Assembly: GCA_964496245.1 (NCBI GenBank)
Contig: CAZBZG010000292.1
Span: 1 to 5,858, forward strand
DNA length: 5,858 nucleotides
Source: CAZBZG01 sp964496245
Lineage (GTDB): Bacteria > Planctomycetota > SZUA-567
Direction of reading: 5' to 3'
Part shown: positions 4,571 through 5,858 of the stretch, piece after piece
Numbering within the stretch: the first letter of the stretch is position 1
Layout of the letters: every line of letters begins with the position of its first letter
Program-made: the position numbers and the translations under genes
The notes under the pieces: model-generated
What the model saw: the letters and a program-made list of their open reading frames with translations, nothing else
Database searches by the model: none
Told to the model about the DNA's origin: nothing

Positions 4571-4918
4571 ATGGCGGCAGGAAACGAGCGGGTATTCCAG
4601 GCCCTGGGCTGCGAAACGCGGCTGCGGTTGCTGGATCTTCTGGCCGGGCGGGTGGTGTGCGGCAAGGTGCTGGCGCATCGACTCGGCGTCACGCCTGGCG
4701 CAGTCAGCCAGCATCTGCGCGTGCTCAAGGACGCCGGGCTCGTGGTCGGCGAGCGGCGGGGCTTTCACGTGCATTACTCGCTCCGGCCCGAAGGAATCGA
4801 AACATGCCGGGATGCGCTCGGGGCGCTCCTGGAGAAGGCGAACGAGAAGAAGCCGTGTACCGAAGGAGAGAAGGCATGTCCTGCGAAAAGTCGAAGTGCC
4901 AGAAACCGGAAAACCTGA
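4571..4918 (+). CDS. ArsR/SmtB-family winged-helix repressor
   Basis: A 115-residue repressor expected to bind the promoter just upstream and release on binding a metal ion, thiol-reactive compound or other inducer. The core VFQALGCETRLRLLDLLAGR, then LAHRLGVTPGAVSQHLRVLK (34-53) with its helix-turn-helix, and the wing DAGLVVGERRGFHVHYSL (54-71) are typical ArsR sequence. The classical ELCVCDL metal site is replaced by VVCGKVLA with one Cys (C30). Other candidate ligands are C14, H66, H68, C79, C96 and C103, so the sensor site is unclear. I prefer ATG 4571 because GGAG (4561-4564) is 6 bases away. ATG 4559, only about 7 bases from the predicted transcript start, would need leaderless translation. 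The last 43 bases overlap the next ORF in another frame. Confidence 0.85.
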   Translation: MAAGNERVFQALGCETRLRLLDLLAGRVVCGKVLAHRLGVTPGAVSQHLRVLKDAGLVVGERRGFHVHYSLRPEGIETCRDALGALLEKANEKKPCTEGEKACPAKSRSARNRKT

Positions 4919-5010
4919 AGGACGGAAAGCCCGAGAAGTGCTCGCCGGAGCAGATCAAGAAGTGCCACGGCGACGACAAGAACCATCCCTGCACGCCGAA
5001 GAGCAAGTGA
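4876..5010 (+). CDS. 44-residue Cys/His-rich peptide, putative metal-binding
   Basis: This short ORF begins MSCEKSKCQKPENLKDGKPE and contains CSPEQIKKCHGDDKNHPC. Five cysteines (3, 8, 22, 30, 39) and two histidines (31, 37) in a Lys/Glu/Asp-rich chain without a hydrophobic core suggest a metal-binding peptide or small zinc-stabilised unit. Start evidence is good: AAGGAG (4863-4868) is 7 bases before ATG 4876. It overlaps the end of arsR by 43 bases in the +2 frame and shares a TGATG overlap with the methyltransferase, so it is embedded in the operon. From memory, similar peptides with C-x-P-E-Q-I-x-x-C-H-G-D occur beside ArsR genes in anaerobes, usually as hypothetical proteins. A chaperone or sequestration role for the operon's metal is inference. 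Confidence 0.72.
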   Translation: MSCEKSKCQKPENLKDGKPEKCSPEQIKKCHGDDKNHPCTPKSK

Positions 5011-5654
5011 TGCCGGAGAACGACCGACAGAAGCCTCTTCCCGACCAGTACGCCACGGTTGCGGAGGATGTGTTGGACCATGTCGGCGACCGGGGCGGCG
5101 TCTGGCTGGACGTGGGCAGCGGTCCCGGCGGGTTGGGCCTGGCGCTTGCCGAGCGGCACAGCGGAATCACGCTGCTGCTCGATCCCAACCCCGGCAGCCT
5201 GCGCAAGGCGCTTGATGCAGCCCATGCACGGGGGCTCTCCTCCTGTGTGGCGGCGGTGATCGGCACGGCGGAAGCCCCGCCTCTTCCAGACGAATCGGTG
5301 GACGTAGTCGTCAGCCGGGGGTCGTTCTTTTTCTGGCAGGACCGGGCGGAAGGGCTGCGCCGCTTGTACCGGCTGCTGCGTCCCGGCGGCAAGGCCATGA
5401 TCGGCGGCGGGCTCGGCTCGAAGTATCCGGCCTGGGCGCGGGAGGCGTTCATCCGGCGGCAGCGCGAGCGCATGACCGATCCGGCCGAGCGGGAGACGTT
5501 CCGCGAAGCGCGAAGCCCGGCCACGTTCGAGCGTCTGGCGCGCGAGGCGGGACTGCGGGATTTCGAAGTGGTCGGCAAAGGCGGACTGGACGCGAACGAT
5601 CCGGATACGGGACGCGGGATCTGGCTGCGGTTTGGTAGGGAGCAGGAATCGTGA
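5010..5654 (+). CDS. Class I SAM-dependent methyltransferase
   Basis: A 214-residue methyltransferase with a complete SAM-binding core: WLDVGSGPGGLGLALAE (32-48, motif I with D34), LLLDPNPGSL (55-64, with the acidic D58 that usually holds the ribose), GTAEAPPLPDESVDVVVSRG (85-104, motif IV region) and LYRLLRPGGKAMIGGG (119-134). The SFFFWQD segment replaces the more common catalytic tail of this fold. Substrate is unknown. Only one cysteine (C79) is present, so it lacks the cysteine set of arsenite methyltransferases and is not called ArsM. ATG 5010 overlaps the previous stop as TGATG, implying coupled translation, and its stop overlaps the GTG of the ABC ATPase. The upstream extension of the frame lies inside arsR and the Cys-rich ORF and was discarded. 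Confidence 0.85.
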   Translation: MPENDRQKPLPDQYATVAEDVLDHVGDRGGVWLDVGSGPGGLGLALAERHSGITLLLDPNPGSLRKALDAAHARGLSSCVAAVIGTAEAPPLPDESVDVVVSRGSFFFWQDRAEGLRRLYRLLRPGGKAMIGGGLGSKYPAWAREAFIRRQRERMTDPAERETFREARSPATFERLAREAGLRDFEVVGKGGLDANDPDTGRGIWLRFGREQES

Positions 5655-5858
5655 CCACGCAGGAGGATTTCGCCATCGAGGCGCGCGGTCTCGCCAAACG
5701 CTTTGACGAGATCCAGGCCGTGAACGATGTCTCCTTCGAGGTGCGGCGGGGAGAGGTGTACGGTTTTCTCGGCCCCAACGGCGCGGGCAAGACCACGACG
5801 ATCAATATGTTGACGGGCCTCGCCCGGCCTGACGCGGGCACGATCCGCATCGACGGCA
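5651..5858 (+). CDS. ABC transporter ATP-binding protein (3' partial)
   Basis: The first 69 residues of an ABC ATPase before the window ends. FAIEARGLAKRFDEIQAVND is the usual opening strand with its A-loop region. VRRGEVYGFLGPNGAGKTTT (31-50) contains the Walker A P-loop GPNGAGKT, and INMLTGLARPDAGTIRIDG follows. The pattern is that of ATPases in drug, antibiotic or natural-product exporters with separate permeases, which would be encoded downstream. GTG 5651 overlaps the methyltransferase stop (GTGA) and has GGGAG (5638-5642) 8 bases upstream. It is the fourth gene of the arsR-like operon and points to export or ATP-driven membrane transport. The transported compound is unknown. Confidence 0.92.
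   Translation, partial: MTTQEDFAIEARGLAKRFDEIQAVNDVSFEVRRGEVYGFLGPNGAGKTTTINMLTGLARPDAGTIRIDG

Noticed and set aside
3597..4728. Long minus-strand ORFs (288 and 293 residues) opposite the GntR and arsR genes
   Set aside because: They are antisense to genes with clear domains. Such ORFs are expected at high G+C content, and their translations are Arg/Pro/Ala-rich without motifs.
5010..5654. Arsenite methyltransferase (ArsM) call for the methyltransferase
   Set aside because: It has only one cysteine and lacks the ArsM cysteine pattern; proximity to an ArsR-type gene is not enough.
1..5858. CRISPR arrays, tRNA or rRNA genes, insertion sequences with terminal inverted repeats
   Set aside because: I looked for repeated spacer units, tRNA-like cloverleaf ends and transposase motifs on both strands and saw none. 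The only sizeable repeat is the 105-bp pair.

Overview
The window looks like a scaffold from a G+C-rich bacterium of the PVC group (Lentisphaerae/Kiritimatiellae/Planctomycetes-like). This assignment is inferred from two type II secretion-style pseudopilins with large C-terminal domains (FT(I/L)xEL start, CP motif, DGH motif) and a GntR regulator with a LacI-type sensor domain, both gene types I associate with that group. A 10-base N run at 889-898 shows that the sequence is a draft assembly, so the linkage across it is provisional.

Left part (1-834). The 3' end of an unidentified gene is followed by an imperfect stem-loop and then a compact vapB-vapC toxin-antitoxin pair (276-834). Dyads near its start look like a self-regulated operator, and one of them encloses the vapB ribosome-binding site. 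Middle part (899-3080). This is a mosaic. A plus-strand pseudopilin lacks its 5' end (at the gap) and apparently its genuine 3' end. It converges on a frameshifted minus-strand relic (1469 to about 1690). A second toxin-antitoxin-like pair follows in reversed order, PIN toxin first and small partner second (1721-2363). Next comes the minus-strand C-terminal part of another pseudopilin (2613-3080). The relic and the second pseudopilin end in the same 33-residue tail. It is encoded by a 105-bp direct repeat (13 mismatches, no gaps) that brackets the PIN module.

Right part (3072-5858). A concentric, nearly symmetric promoter/operator at 3072-3128 has a perfect-consensus promoter driving a GntR/LacI-type regulator (3171-4334). 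In the opposite direction it has a plausible promoter for the truncated pseudopilin ORF. After a 224-base intergenic stretch, a second good promoter starts a tightly overlapped operon: an ArsR/SmtB-type repressor, a 44-residue Cys/His-rich peptide overlapping the repressor's 3' end in another frame, a class I SAM-dependent methyltransferase (TGATG overlap), and an ABC transporter ATPase (GTGA overlap) that runs off the window. This reads as a metal- or thiol-responsive detoxification or export operon. The inducer and the methylation substrate cannot be read from the sequence.

The observations most worth pursuing are the overlapping ArsR/Cys-peptide/methyltransferase/ABC operon, the symmetric divergent promoter that abuts a pseudopilin breakpoint, and the coding direct repeat flanking the PIN module.
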